Origin: Heligmosomoides polygyrus polygyrus
Taxonomy: Eukaryota; Nematoda; Chromadorea; Rhabditida; Heligmosomidae
Direction: 5' to 3'
Length of the DNA: 64,000 nt
Assembly (NCBI GenBank): GCA_947396885.1
Contig: OX377205.1
Span: forward strand, 63,460,969 to 63,524,968
Shown: piece by piece, positions 43,900 through 53,640 of the stretch
Layout: each line of letters opens with the position of its first letter
Numbering within the stretch: the first letter of the stretch is position 1
Position numbers and translations under genes: made by a program
The notes under the pieces: model-generated
Databases searched by the model: none
What the model was told of the DNA's origin: nothing
The model's input: only the letters and a program-made list of their open reading frames with translations

Positions 43900-44560
43900 G
43901 CTCCGGGAGTGTGCCATGCACAATGCATATAGGATCGAACCTATCAATCGAGTGGGCAAGAGTATGTTATCTCCGTTTCTATCTTCCCTTACTGAAAAAT
44001 ATAAAGCCTTCGGGACTATTTTAAACCGTTTGGAGAATTCTATCAGAAATTTGCAGCCGTACTCCTTAGGATTTCTCCAATCTGTCCGGCGAGCCTTTGG
44101 AGTGCGCCGTGAACAATGCGATGTATGAACGTATAGGAAGTATGCGATGAGTCTTACCACTCTATAGGGGCTAGCGACGTGACCGCTAAAGACCATAGTG
44201 ACATATAAATGACTATAGTTACGACTCGACTATATATAAAGAGTCCGAGCACCTCTGCACTTCATTGCCGGCCAACCAACGGCCAAGAACTTGGCCCTTC
44301 CCTCCCCCTTTTAATCCGTCGTGGATCCCAGGTCCGTATTTCTTGCCGCTTTACTGTGTGTATGTGCTGAGTAGCATTATTGTATTCAGACATAAAAAAG
44401 GGCTTATGCCCGAAACGTTGTCACCAATAAAGATCAACTTCGAGCTTCAAGCAGTCACATAGACCGAAGAGAGAATATGAAGCTCAGGGAGCCATCCATT
44501 TTGAACAATGCGTATAGGATCAAACCTATCAATCGAGTAAGGTGTCCGCTTGCAAATTGA
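43900..44560. repeat. Direct-repeat pair around a Penelope-like 3' end motif
   Basis: ACAATGCATATAGGATCGAA with CCTATCAATCGAGT at about 43920-43955 recurs with few changes at about 44505-44540. Between them lies a TATATAAAG at 44230 and, at 44398-44440, a hairpin GGGCTTATGCCC followed by GAAACG and AATAAA. A small hairpin followed by GAAAC resembles the 3' end motifs of Penelope-like elements with hammerhead-type ribozymes, but the CTGATGA half is not convincing. Confidence 0.3.
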
Positions 44561-45679
44561 ATGCGCGGGCGTGTACAATAAACCAGAACGGTGTAGTTTA
44601 GTAAGAGGCAATGTTACAGGGGTGCGAAAATGCAGATGAGGCTTGTGAGACCCAATTTGTTTTTCGATCTCGGTCGACCACTGAATGCGGTGAGCTAATG
44701 GCATGCAAAAGGTACTTCACGGTGACGTGCTCAGTACTACACAGCTGCCTAAACTGCCTTAGCTTCAGCTGCCATTTTACAGCGGCAGAAACTAGCGGTT
44801 GGAGTTTCCAACGCTCTTACTCGTCCAGATTTGAGTTTTCAACACTAGCAATAGTACCGTTCTGTTCAGCATGAAAAGCGCTATCGAATGGTGTCAATTT
44901 CGATCGATTCCGGAAATACCGTTTTATTGTTGTTGACAGTTTCGCATCGAGGACGAGGCCACTCGACGCCGCGGCAGACGGACGATGACGTCATCGAAAA
45001 TCGATATCTTCAGATTGGGTGACGTTTGATACCGCTCGATAGAACATTTCATGCTGAATTGAATGGTATTATTGAGAGTAGCGAGAACTGTAATCTGGGC
45101 CAGTAACAGCGCGGAGAACATCGACCGTTGTTGTGCTAAATTGCACGCGCGGGTGTGCTCGGAGCGCAACAACTTCGTCAAGTTCGAATCGTTTCGGCTG
45201 CAACTCGTGTGTCTTGTAGGCTCTGTAGCTCATGAAGAGACTAACCATAAGAGACTCTATCCCCTACCACCACTGTTTCGCTAGAGGTGTTTCTTGCCTA
45301 GTTGAGCTCGGTGCCCGTAGCTGGCCGGCTCTGCGCAAGCAGAGCGCAAAGAGGGCAAGTCCATCGTTCAGTTCCCTGATGTCCGCTGCAGGTAAGGGGC
45401 ACAGATTTAGAGTAGACGTTCGAAGCTGTATCCAAACATACACGTAATATATTAAAGATCCGCTATGACCTGGCACCCTTCCCTTGCTAGTTACAAAGGG
45501 AAGAAGTGGGAGGATGGAGGCCGAAGTGCTAAATTAGACTTCGCAGTAGGATCTCTTAATAAGTGTGTTGTTAGCTTGAGGGTACAGTTAGCCGTAGCAT
45601 CTAAACTTTCGAAATGGAGTACATCAAAGGCACACTGGCTAGAAGTTACGGGCAACCGATTCACCATCCTTCCTTACAA

Positions 45680-46414
45680 GAGTGGTCAATCAAATTCCCG
45701 TGGAAATTTTCAAGGTGGCCTATTGAGGGCTATAAAGGAGTGTCTTAGAAGCACCGCCGTGGTTTCCAAATTTCCTGCGGGCATCAGGGTAGGTCAAAAA
45801 TTGTAAGAAACCTTGTCACCTCAGTGCGGGCCGAGAAAGCAGAACAGACTTGTGGAACTGCCATGTCATGGTTAGAATCTATCCTGCGAAAGGTTTGAGG
45901 CTGGAACAGCAGCGGAATTACAGCGAGCTCACAATTTGCTTGTCAGCGGTAGAGCAACCGAAGTGGAACATTAAGGTGCTCCGTTCACCAGCAAGGTGGA
46001 CTGTATAGCAGCGTGGATACGGGGGCAGACTTGCAGGAAGGGGGCCAGAGGTTCGTATCCGGAGGTAAGGTTCCTGCATTGCTGCGCTTGATCACTACTC
46101 TTTTGTCGATGCAAAGTGTATCTTGAACACTGCAGTGTATCATACTGACATTATAATGTTATTTTAACCCGTGTGATACGACTTAAGAATGGATGCCGCC
46201 TATTTCCCCACCACTCTCTGCTAATCGAAGGGGTAGGGACTTGTACTCCCACGACTTCGAAGATCGAAAGCAAATTTTGCCCAAACTTCTTCTAGAGGGC
46301 TAATTGAGGTGCTGACAATAAATCTAGTAAACGTTTTCGCATGAACGCGTGACCCCGCATTTTCATGAGCGATCAAGGTAATCAATGTCGGTACATACAA
46401 TCTCTATCTTCAGC
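45680..46414. repeat. Outer left arm of the large palindrome
   Basis: Inverted match to 53107-53640 at about 80 percent, for example TTCCTGCGGGCATC, ACCTTGTCACCTCAGTGCGG and TCCTGCGAAAGGTTTGAGGC. It holds an inward tRNA-like module near 46000-46070 (CAGCGTGGATACGGGGGCAG and AGGTTCGTATCCGGAGG). About 230 bases at 46090-46320 have no partner on the right and hold a copy of the TGCTGA module. Confidence 0.7.
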
Positions 46415-47972
46415 TACAATACCCACCATAAGGATTGGAAAAAGGGCGCGGTAGGCGCGTTTTCCGCGTTCTTTCTGTTCTTTAGCTGTAGACCTCTTGA
46501 TCTTCATCCTTTTTGAAAGACTTACACACCGTTGTGATCTCCTCGACGAGATCTACCCAGTGCCGCAAAAACATTTTTCGCTGCTCCATTTTTTACAGCT
46601 ATTTTTTCGAAAGCGCCCGGGGATACTCATTAGCGAGCGACGTCTCCACTAATTACGCCCAAAGGACACTTAGGCGCGCGGATCTAATGCCAGCGCATTC
46701 ACAGTAGCTCCTCCTTAGAGAAGATTCTGTAGACCAAGAAGCTTATAACACTATAGATATATTATTCTGCTCTACATTATTTTTAATTTTTTAATTTTTT
46801 TTTCGATTACTCTAATAAGGGCTAACAAATTTTTTCTTTATCTACCGAGAACTGCCGACAACTGGCTTTATCTGGCCACATCAAGGAAGAGGATGCAAAA
46901 TAAATAAAAGTTCCTAACTGGGACGCGCCATGCATATTTCTTCTGCGAGATATCGTTGAAAAGATTTAAATTTATTCCTGTTCCACACTATGAATAGCGG
47001 TTATGGATAAGTCAGTGTTTTGCCCTTGCTAGACAGGGCTAGGATACCAATTAGCCGACTCCGGAAGATTGAAGGTTTGGATGGTCTGGACGGCGCCCAG
47101 TCCGAGAACCTCGACCCTCCAGCATGCGACAGCCGGCGTATCCTCCAATTGCGCTACCACTCGCACAGGGAATAGCTAATTTTGTATTACTGAAATTTTC
47201 TTTGCAGCTCTACCGACTTAGAAGGGGTATCATATCTGGATAAATGTCCAGGTTTCATCCTCCTACCAGTTCTCCACTCTTGACCAACAATGAGCTTTTC
47301 CTGTGTAACAGGTACTGTAACTTTTTTCAAAAGGAAGCTCCAAAGTTAAAATTTGCACTGAACTGTAAAGCACGCAGGTGAATTGCAGATAGCCCACTCT
47401 CAACCTGAAAAAAAAAGAAAATTTTTGCTAGTCGCAAATCCACTGCGCACCACCTTCAGCAACGTTTTTTCACAACGTTTTGCGTTCTCCAACTTTCTAA
47501 GGACAGGAGCGAGTGCGCTGAAATCTTTTCTGTGCAAAATAGGTTTGCGTGGCTCTGATACAAGCAGGGTAGGAGGGGCTGAGGGCACTCTAATATAGTT
47601 TTTCAGCTGTCTAAACTCGAGAAAAATTAACAATTTCCTGATCCCATTTTGTTTTCAAAATTTAGGACTCCACGTCAGTCAGTCCCTCGAATGCTTAAGA
47701 CAGCACATCTCACCATTGGAAGCTCTTCCCAACTACGTAGTTTTATACAATTTGAAGAGATTCGACATTTTGCGCCTTTTCTGCCGAGGTCTAGTTCTGG
47801 GCAGCGTTCGGCTCGACCTGGGATCTGCGTGCATCGCCCGCGCCCGATCAAGGCTTCCTCGCACCTGGGTGCGAGACCCAGCGGTACTGTGCCAAGTATA
47901 GGGGACTGCACACTGCCGATCAGCGAACGCTACTATTGATTCGCCTCGGTCTTCACTTTCGTATATTAACTG
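46415..47972. repeat. Inner left arm of the large palindrome (1558 bp)
   Basis: An inverted, nearly identical copy of 50615-52168. Examples: GTCTGGACGGCGCCCAG region, the AAAGGACACTTAGGCGCGCG region, and open frames of 64, 96 and 61 codons identical on the other arm except for a single base that changes L to P. It contains SINE family A in minus orientation (46915-47167). No protein is recognisable in the open frames. Confidence 0.9.
46915..47167 (-). repeat. SINE family A inside the left palindrome arm
   Basis: Mirror copy of 51420-51671: head on the right (GTGCGAGTGGTAGCGCAATT, reading minus), tail CAGAAGAAATATGCATGGCG on the left. It was present before the arms became inverted copies, since both arms carry it in the same place. 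Confidence 0.75.
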
Positions 47973-48177
47973 CCTGGCGCACCCCAAAAAGATAGCGTAA
48001 CACCGTCCTTTATCCTATAATTATAAAAAATCCGCCTCCAAGAGATTGCAATAGATGTAGGATGCGAGGCGCGGGGATTAACTACCGTCTACCTCTATCT
48101 TCTGTTAGAAATGATTTCATTGATTTTAAAACTGGATGGCAGCAATGCCTTAATGAATTAGTGGTGAATACTCTTGT

Positions 48178-48430
48178 GCTGGCGCGTGTAAGCTCAGTCG
48201 GAGGAGGTGGCGGCTGTAGCGTGCGCCCAATTCCAGGTTGGGATTTCCCGCCCAGCCAACTAAGCCTTCCATCCCTTCGGAGTCGATGGATGGGTGCCAA
48301 ACTTTTCTGGAAAGGGAAAACATTGACTACTCCATCGGCTGGCTAATCAAGTCATCGTTTAGGCCAAATGTGTATTCAAATTTCTTCTACGATATCCCGT
48401 AGAATTAGATTGCTTGACGCATCCCTTAGG
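48178..48430 (+). repeat. SINE family A in palindrome spacer
   Basis: Head CTGGCGCGTGTAAGCTCAGT, body ATTTCCCGCCCAGCCAACT and ACTTTTCTGGAAAGGG, tail TTCTTCTACGATATCCCGTA. More diverged than the copy in the arms. Confidence 0.6.
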
Positions 48431-48681
48431 GATTTGATTAACACCCTTTTGTCTTTACTTCTGCGCTTGTCAGGCAGCTCAAGGATATGTTATACATGTG
48501 CATCAAGGGGACTGGGATTTGTGCTTAGGAACTGAAAGATATCAATTTTAGTAAAGGTTACAAGCATCTAATTTGTACATCTCTCCTGTACCAAAGTGGC
48601 TCATTACTGCAGACGACCCTATTCGTTTGAGTGATACATATAAAAGATAAAGGATAACGAACTGCTTAACTCAATTTTTTC

Positions 48682-48925
48682 TGGGATGCGCCGTGCATTC
48701 TACTCCTACAGGATGTTATGGAGGCGATTTACATGCGTATTTGGTCATACATGCGGCGGCCAGCCAATGAAAAAAGAAAAGCTTACGGTGGCGAGCCAAT
48801 GGACCTGTTAACGCTGTATCCTTCCCAGAGAAGTTTGGCACCAATTCACCTACTCCGGCGGGATGATGGCTTAGAAGGGAAATTCGAACCAGTAACCTGG
48901 TGACGAGTTCACGCGACAGCTGGTT
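48682..48925 (-). repeat. SINE family A in palindrome spacer
   Basis: Tail GGGATGCGCCGTGCATTC at the left, body ACGCTGTATCCTTCCCAGAG, head AACCAGTAACCTGG and TTCACGCGACAGCTGG at the right. Confidence 0.65.
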
Positions 48926-49300
48926 CCTAGTTTCCGAAAAACCAGACAATAACTTACGTACTCCGACTGCGTTACATGCACCCTTAACGGCTCCGGGTAG
49001 AGGTTGAAAATAATTGTGTAAAGATTTGCTTCTTCATGAACCAAAGGCTGAAGCTTATAGATGAAATAATTTCTTACATTATGTGAAAAATTTTCGGTTC
49101 ATTTCAAGATTTGAAGTGAGCTCAAGAAAAGGTAAACTATCTGAACAGGGGTGAACCACACACTAAGCTTTCGCTCAGAGAATCGCATCGGACTGATGGA
49201 CTGCCTTACACTGCTTGCAGTCTGAGTACGTCCCGTTCTAGCATAAGGTTACTCTTGTTACTTCTCTGTACTATCCACACTCAGGAATTCTCCATCATCA

Positions 49301-49334
49301 TCTTCTTCTTCTTCTGTTGAAGAAGAAGAAGAAT
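49301..49334. repeat. TTC/GAA hairpin at the palindrome centre
   Basis: Four to five TTC units, a TGTT loop and four to five GAA units make a perfect small hairpin. Its centre (about 49316) is within 25 bases of the symmetry centre of the 46415-52168 palindrome. Confidence 0.85.
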
Positions 49335-50331
49335 TTTTCCGGAGCCTTTCTTTATCCTTATCCCTTACACCGCTGGTATGAATATACGTTTTCGGCAATT
49401 TTTCTTTTGTTTTTCGCCTCGAAGGTGATACCATAGAGCAAGGTTTCTTAATAAAACTGCTTCGCAGTCATCTAACAACACATATGGCGCAAGTGGGCCG
49501 TGCGGCGATGCGGCGGCGGTCCGCGGCGTTACGTTGCGTTACGAGTTACGATTAATATGCTAGTCCTCATCTGTCACGGAAGCTTCTAAAATATACAATA
49601 AGACGAACTCCACAACGACTTTTTCGCATGCCCCTTCCCTCAGTTGTCTCCGTAGTACGACTTCAAGAGTAGAAGATTTGTGGTAACGCTTTCAAATTCC
49701 AGAACCGCGCAATCATAGTACTTCATAACAATGACATTCTCACAACTTGAAGACCATTTGTGGGAGCATCTGAGGTTCGGAAAAGTCGTCCAATATCCTG
49801 TTAATGCTTGCAGTTTCATCTTTCTAAGCGATTCGAGAGAGACTTATGCTTAAGGTAATGGGTTTGCGTGAAGAAAAAACTGTCTATACATTTGAGAGAA
49901 GATCCTCATGAGGGTCCCCTCCCTAGGAGCGCCATCTAAATCTGAGCTTTTACAGCTGTAACATAACACCATGTGCGTTCATAATCATAGGAATGCTTTC
50001 TGAATCTCAAATACGAGGACAATAGAGCAGTTAGCGAGCTCCTGGAAGGAACGGCAAGGGAAACCGATAAAAACTTGGAGAACCAGTTCATAATTCCTTC
50101 AGCAGAAGGTCGCCTGCTATTGTCGCAAATTTCACCGGTTATTTGATGTAAACGTCGCGAATTAAGCTTAGCTGACGTTCACAGTTGCTAAGAATCATGC
50201 CTCTGACAATGCTTGAATCAGTAGAAGCCTTTTGGATACAAAGAGCAGCTTAAAGCATAGGTTGTCGGACAAACAAGTCCAATCAAAAAATTAAAAGAAG
50301 AAAGGGTAAGGAACGGCGTTAATTAATTCCT

Positions 50332-50535
50332 TTTGCGATGCGCCGGGCATTCTACTTGCAAGAGGCAATTTGAACGCGTATTTGGCCATACAATGACTTG
50401 CGGTGGCCTGCCGAGGGGCAGCTCTTTATCCTTCCCAGACAAGTCTGGTACCAATTCACCGACCCCGGAGGGATGGAAGGCTTGGTTGGCCCGGGCGGGA
50501 AATCTGAACCCTGAACCTAGTTAGTACAATCGTTT
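50332..50535 (-). repeat. SINE family A in palindrome spacer
   Basis: Tail TGCGATGCGCCGGGCATTC at the left, then TTTGGCCATACAATGACTTG, CAGACAAGTCTGGTACCAA and a head AAATCTGAACCCTGAACCT at the right. It closely resembles the copy at 23936-24175. Confidence 0.7.
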
Positions 50536-50614
50536 AAGCAACATTCTTGTCTCAATACGTAGAGCGTGAGAATTAATCCAGATCAAAACAATAATTAAAT
50601 TATTGTAAAATTAT

Positions 50615-52168
50615 CAGTTAATATACGAAAGTGAAGACCGAGGCGAATCAATAGTAGCGTTCGCTGATCGGCAGTGTGCAGTCCCCTATACTTGGCACAG
50701 TACCGCTGGGTCTCGCACCCAGGTGCGAGGAGGCCTTGATCGGGCGCGGGCGATGCACGCAGATCCCAGGTCGAGCCGAACGCTGCCCAGAACTAGACCT
50801 CGGCAGAAAAGGCGCAAAATGTCGAATCTCTTCAAATTGTATAAAACTACGTAGTTGGGAAGAGCTTCCAATGGTGAGATGTGCTGTCTTAAGCATTCGA
50901 GGGACTGACTGACGTGGAGTCCTAAATTTTGAAAACAAAATGGGATCAGAAAATTGTAAATTTTTCTCGAGTTTAGACAGCTGAAAAACTATATTAGAGT
51001 GCCCTCAGCCCCTCCTACCTTGCTTGTATCAGAGCCACGCAAACCTATTTTGCACAGAAAAGATTTCAGCGCACTCGCTCCTGTCCTTAGAAAGTTGGAG
51101 TACGCAAAACGTTGTGAAAAAACGTTGCTGAAGGTGGTGCGCAGTGGATTTGCGACTAGCAAAAATTTTCTTTTTTTTCAGGTTGAGAATGGGCTATCTG
51201 CAATTCACCTGCGTGCTTTACAGTTCAGTGCAAATTTTAACTTTGGAGCTTCCTTTTGAAAAAAGTTACAGTACCTGTTACACAGGAAAAGCTCATTGTT
51301 GGTCAAGAGTGGAGAACTGGTAGGAGGATGAAACCTGGACATTTATCCAGATATGATACCCCTTCTAAGTCGGTAGAGCTGCAAAGAAAATTTCAGTAAT
51401 ACAAAATTAGCTATTCCCTGTGCGAGTGGTAGCGCAATTGGAGGATACGCCGGCTGTCGCATGCTGGAGGGTCGAGGTTCTCGGACTGGGCGCCGTCCAG
51501 ACCATCCAAACCTTCAATCTTCCGGAGTCGGCTAATTGGTATCCTAGCCCTGTCTAGCAAGGGCAAAACACTGACTTATCCATAACCGCTATTCAGTGTG
51601 GAACAGGAATAAATTTAAATCTTTTCAACGATATCTCGCAGAAGAAATATGCATGGCGCGTCCCAGTTAGGAATTTTTATTTATTTTGCATCCTCTTCCT
51701 TGATGTGGCCAGATAAAGCCAGTTGTCGGCAGTTCTCGGTAGATAAAGAAAAAATTCGTTAGCCCTTATTAGAGTAATCGAAAAAAAATTAAAAAATTAA
51801 AAATAATGTAGAGCAGAATAATATATCTATAGTGTTATAAGCTTCTTGGTCTACAGAATCTTCTCTAAGGAGGAGCTACTGTGAATGCGCTGGCATTAGA
51901 TCCGCGCGCCTAAGTGTCCTTTGGGCGTAATTAGTGGAGACGTCGCTCGCTAATGAGTATCCCCGGGCGCTTTCGAAAAAATAGCTGTAAAAAATGGAGC
52001 AGCGAAAAATGTTTTTGCGGCACTGGGTAGATCTCGTCGAGGAGATCACAACGGTGTGTAAGTCTTTCAAAAAGGATGAAGATCAAGAGGTCTACAGCTA
52101 AAGAACAGAAAGAACGCGGAAAACGCGCCTACCGCGCCCTTTTTCCAATCCTTGTGGTGGGTATTGTA
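50615..52168. repeat. Inner right arm of the large palindrome (1554 bp)
   Basis: Inverted copy of 46415-47972, with 99 percent or better identity in the parts I compared. It carries SINE family A in plus orientation at 51420-51671. At its outer end the pairing continues beyond a 936-bp insertion into 53107-53640. Confidence 0.9.
51420..51671 (+). repeat. SINE family A inside the right palindrome arm
   Basis: Head GTGCGAGTGGTAGCGCAATT (box A-like TGGTAGCGCAATTGG) with GGTCGAGGTTCTCGGACTGG (box B-like), body CTAATTGGTATCCTAGCCCT and GGGCAAAACACTGACTTATC, tail GATATCTCGCAGAAG. This is the best preserved tRNA-like head of the family. Confidence 0.75.
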
Positions 52169-53104
52169 CGTGATGAGACTTCCTTTCCAATCTCCTACTT
52201 TGAGATGGAAAGTAGTGCACCAACAATAGATAATTTAGAAAAAGAAATGACAGATTCACGGTCAGCAACTTAAATAGCTTCCGTAGGTGAGGAAAGAGCG
52301 AACTCAGTGATGACCGCGCCATCCCTACGAACACCAACAGTAACCCACCATGGTCGACCGAATTTCCAAGAATGGATACCATATTCGTGATCAGCATCCA
52401 AAATAACAGTACTGGGCGATGTTTGGGCGAATCTTTTTCGACATCTCGAGTTTTGGAATCGCGATAGTAGTACGTACCACTTTGAATGACCTTGTACATA
52501 GTGCTCAGAAATTAACATCCAAAAGCTATGGAGCTCGTTTTAACCTCATTTACGAACATGATCAATATCTGTTGCCTCAGGCCATCTCTATGATGTGCTG
52601 ATCTGTTTGCGGGTTTCTACAGAGAGTGTTTTTCCTGTAAATTTTACTAATTCTGCCATTCTTATAAAATGTATCATTTTTGATCCCGTAGTAATGGTCT
52701 TTGTGCAACCTACTTTTTTCTCGACCACTCTCCCGTAATGATGGGGGGGGGGGGGGTGGCTTGCAAATGTATGTACTTGTAGTAAGTCTCACGACTTCGT
52801 AGGTAGGTATTAAAATTTCGTCCAAGCTTTGTCTTGAGGGTTAATTGGGATCAGCACAGAAACTGTATTTATTTAAGTGTTCCACGACCACGGCCCCATA
52901 ATGGAGCGGGCAGCAGCTCGCTTGGTACCCGTATACAGCCGGATCTTCTTTATGTGAACAAAAGATAGGTTGCTATAGGGTAGCGTTAGTGAGAAAAAAC
53001 ATTCAAAAATGGCGGAAACTTTCGCAACAACCTAATAAATTATCTATTTTTCATGCACTACTTTCCATCTCAAAGTAGAAGATTGCAAAGGAAGCCTGAT
53101 CACA
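52169..53104. mobile_element. 936-bp TA-flanked element inserted in right palindrome arm
   Basis: Terminal inverted repeats of about 65 bp: left GTGATGAGACTTCCTTTCC and ACTTTGAGATGGAAAGTAGT, right their inverses. TA stands on both sides (52167-52168 and 53105-53106). The left palindrome arm shows the empty site as ...TTCAGC TACAATACCC..., which proves insertion and a TA duplication, the mark of Tc1/mariner-type transposition. No transposase is present. A G run lies at 52743-52757. Confidence 0.85.
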
Positions 53105-53106
53105 TA

Positions 53107-53640
53107 GCTGAAGAAAGGGATTCTATGTACTGACATTGATTAGCTTGATCACCCATGAAAATGCGGGATCAAGCGATCACGTGCAAACGTTTATCAGATT
53201 TAGTATCAAAACCACAATACACCTTAAATCGACAAAAGAGGAGTGAGCAAGATCAGCAAAACAGAAACCTTATCACCGGACACGAACTCCTGTCCCCTTT
53301 CCTGCAGTCCGCCCCCGCACCCACTCGACCATGCAGTCGCTACTCCTGTGTTCGTGAGCGGCGTGTCTCAGTGTTCCACTTCGGTTACTGTACGGCTGAC
53401 AAGCAAATGGTGAAACCGCTGCTGTTCCAGCCTCAAAGCTTTCGCAGGATAGGTTCTAACCACGACATGGCTGTTCCACACGTCTCTTTTGCTTTATCGG
53501 CCCGCACTGAACTGACAAGGTTTTTTGTAATTTTGACCTACCCAGATGCCCGCAGAAAATTTGAAAACCGCTGCGGTGCTTCTCAGACAATCCCCTACAG
53601 CCTTCAATAGGTCACTTTGAAAATGTCCACGGGAAGTTCA
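53107..53640. repeat. Outer right arm of the large palindrome
   Basis: Inverted match to 45680-46414 at about 80 percent, without the 230 extra bases of the left arm. It has an inward tRNA-like module on the minus strand near 53350-53265 (GTGCGGGGGCGGACTGCAGG and GGAGTTCGTGTCCGGTGA). Confidence 0.7.

Larger units (their letters stand above)
47973..50614. repeat. Spacer of the large palindrome with three more SINEs
   Basis: The 2.6-kb spacer holds SINE copies at 48178-48430 (+), 48682-48925 (-) and 50332-50535 (-), and near its exact centre a hairpin of TTC/GAA repeats (49301-49334). The two spacer halves do not pair along their length. No gene is visible between them. Confidence 0.7.

Noticed and set aside
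47649..47939. 96-codon frame repeated identically at 50648-50938
   Set aside because: Identity comes from the inverted arms, not from protein selection. No recognisable domain, and the opposite strand is equally open.
49000..49500. CRISPR array or other prokaryotic features
   Set aside because: The window is eukaryotic; no direct repeats with regular spacers, Shine-Dalgarno-led operons or prokaryotic genes were seen.
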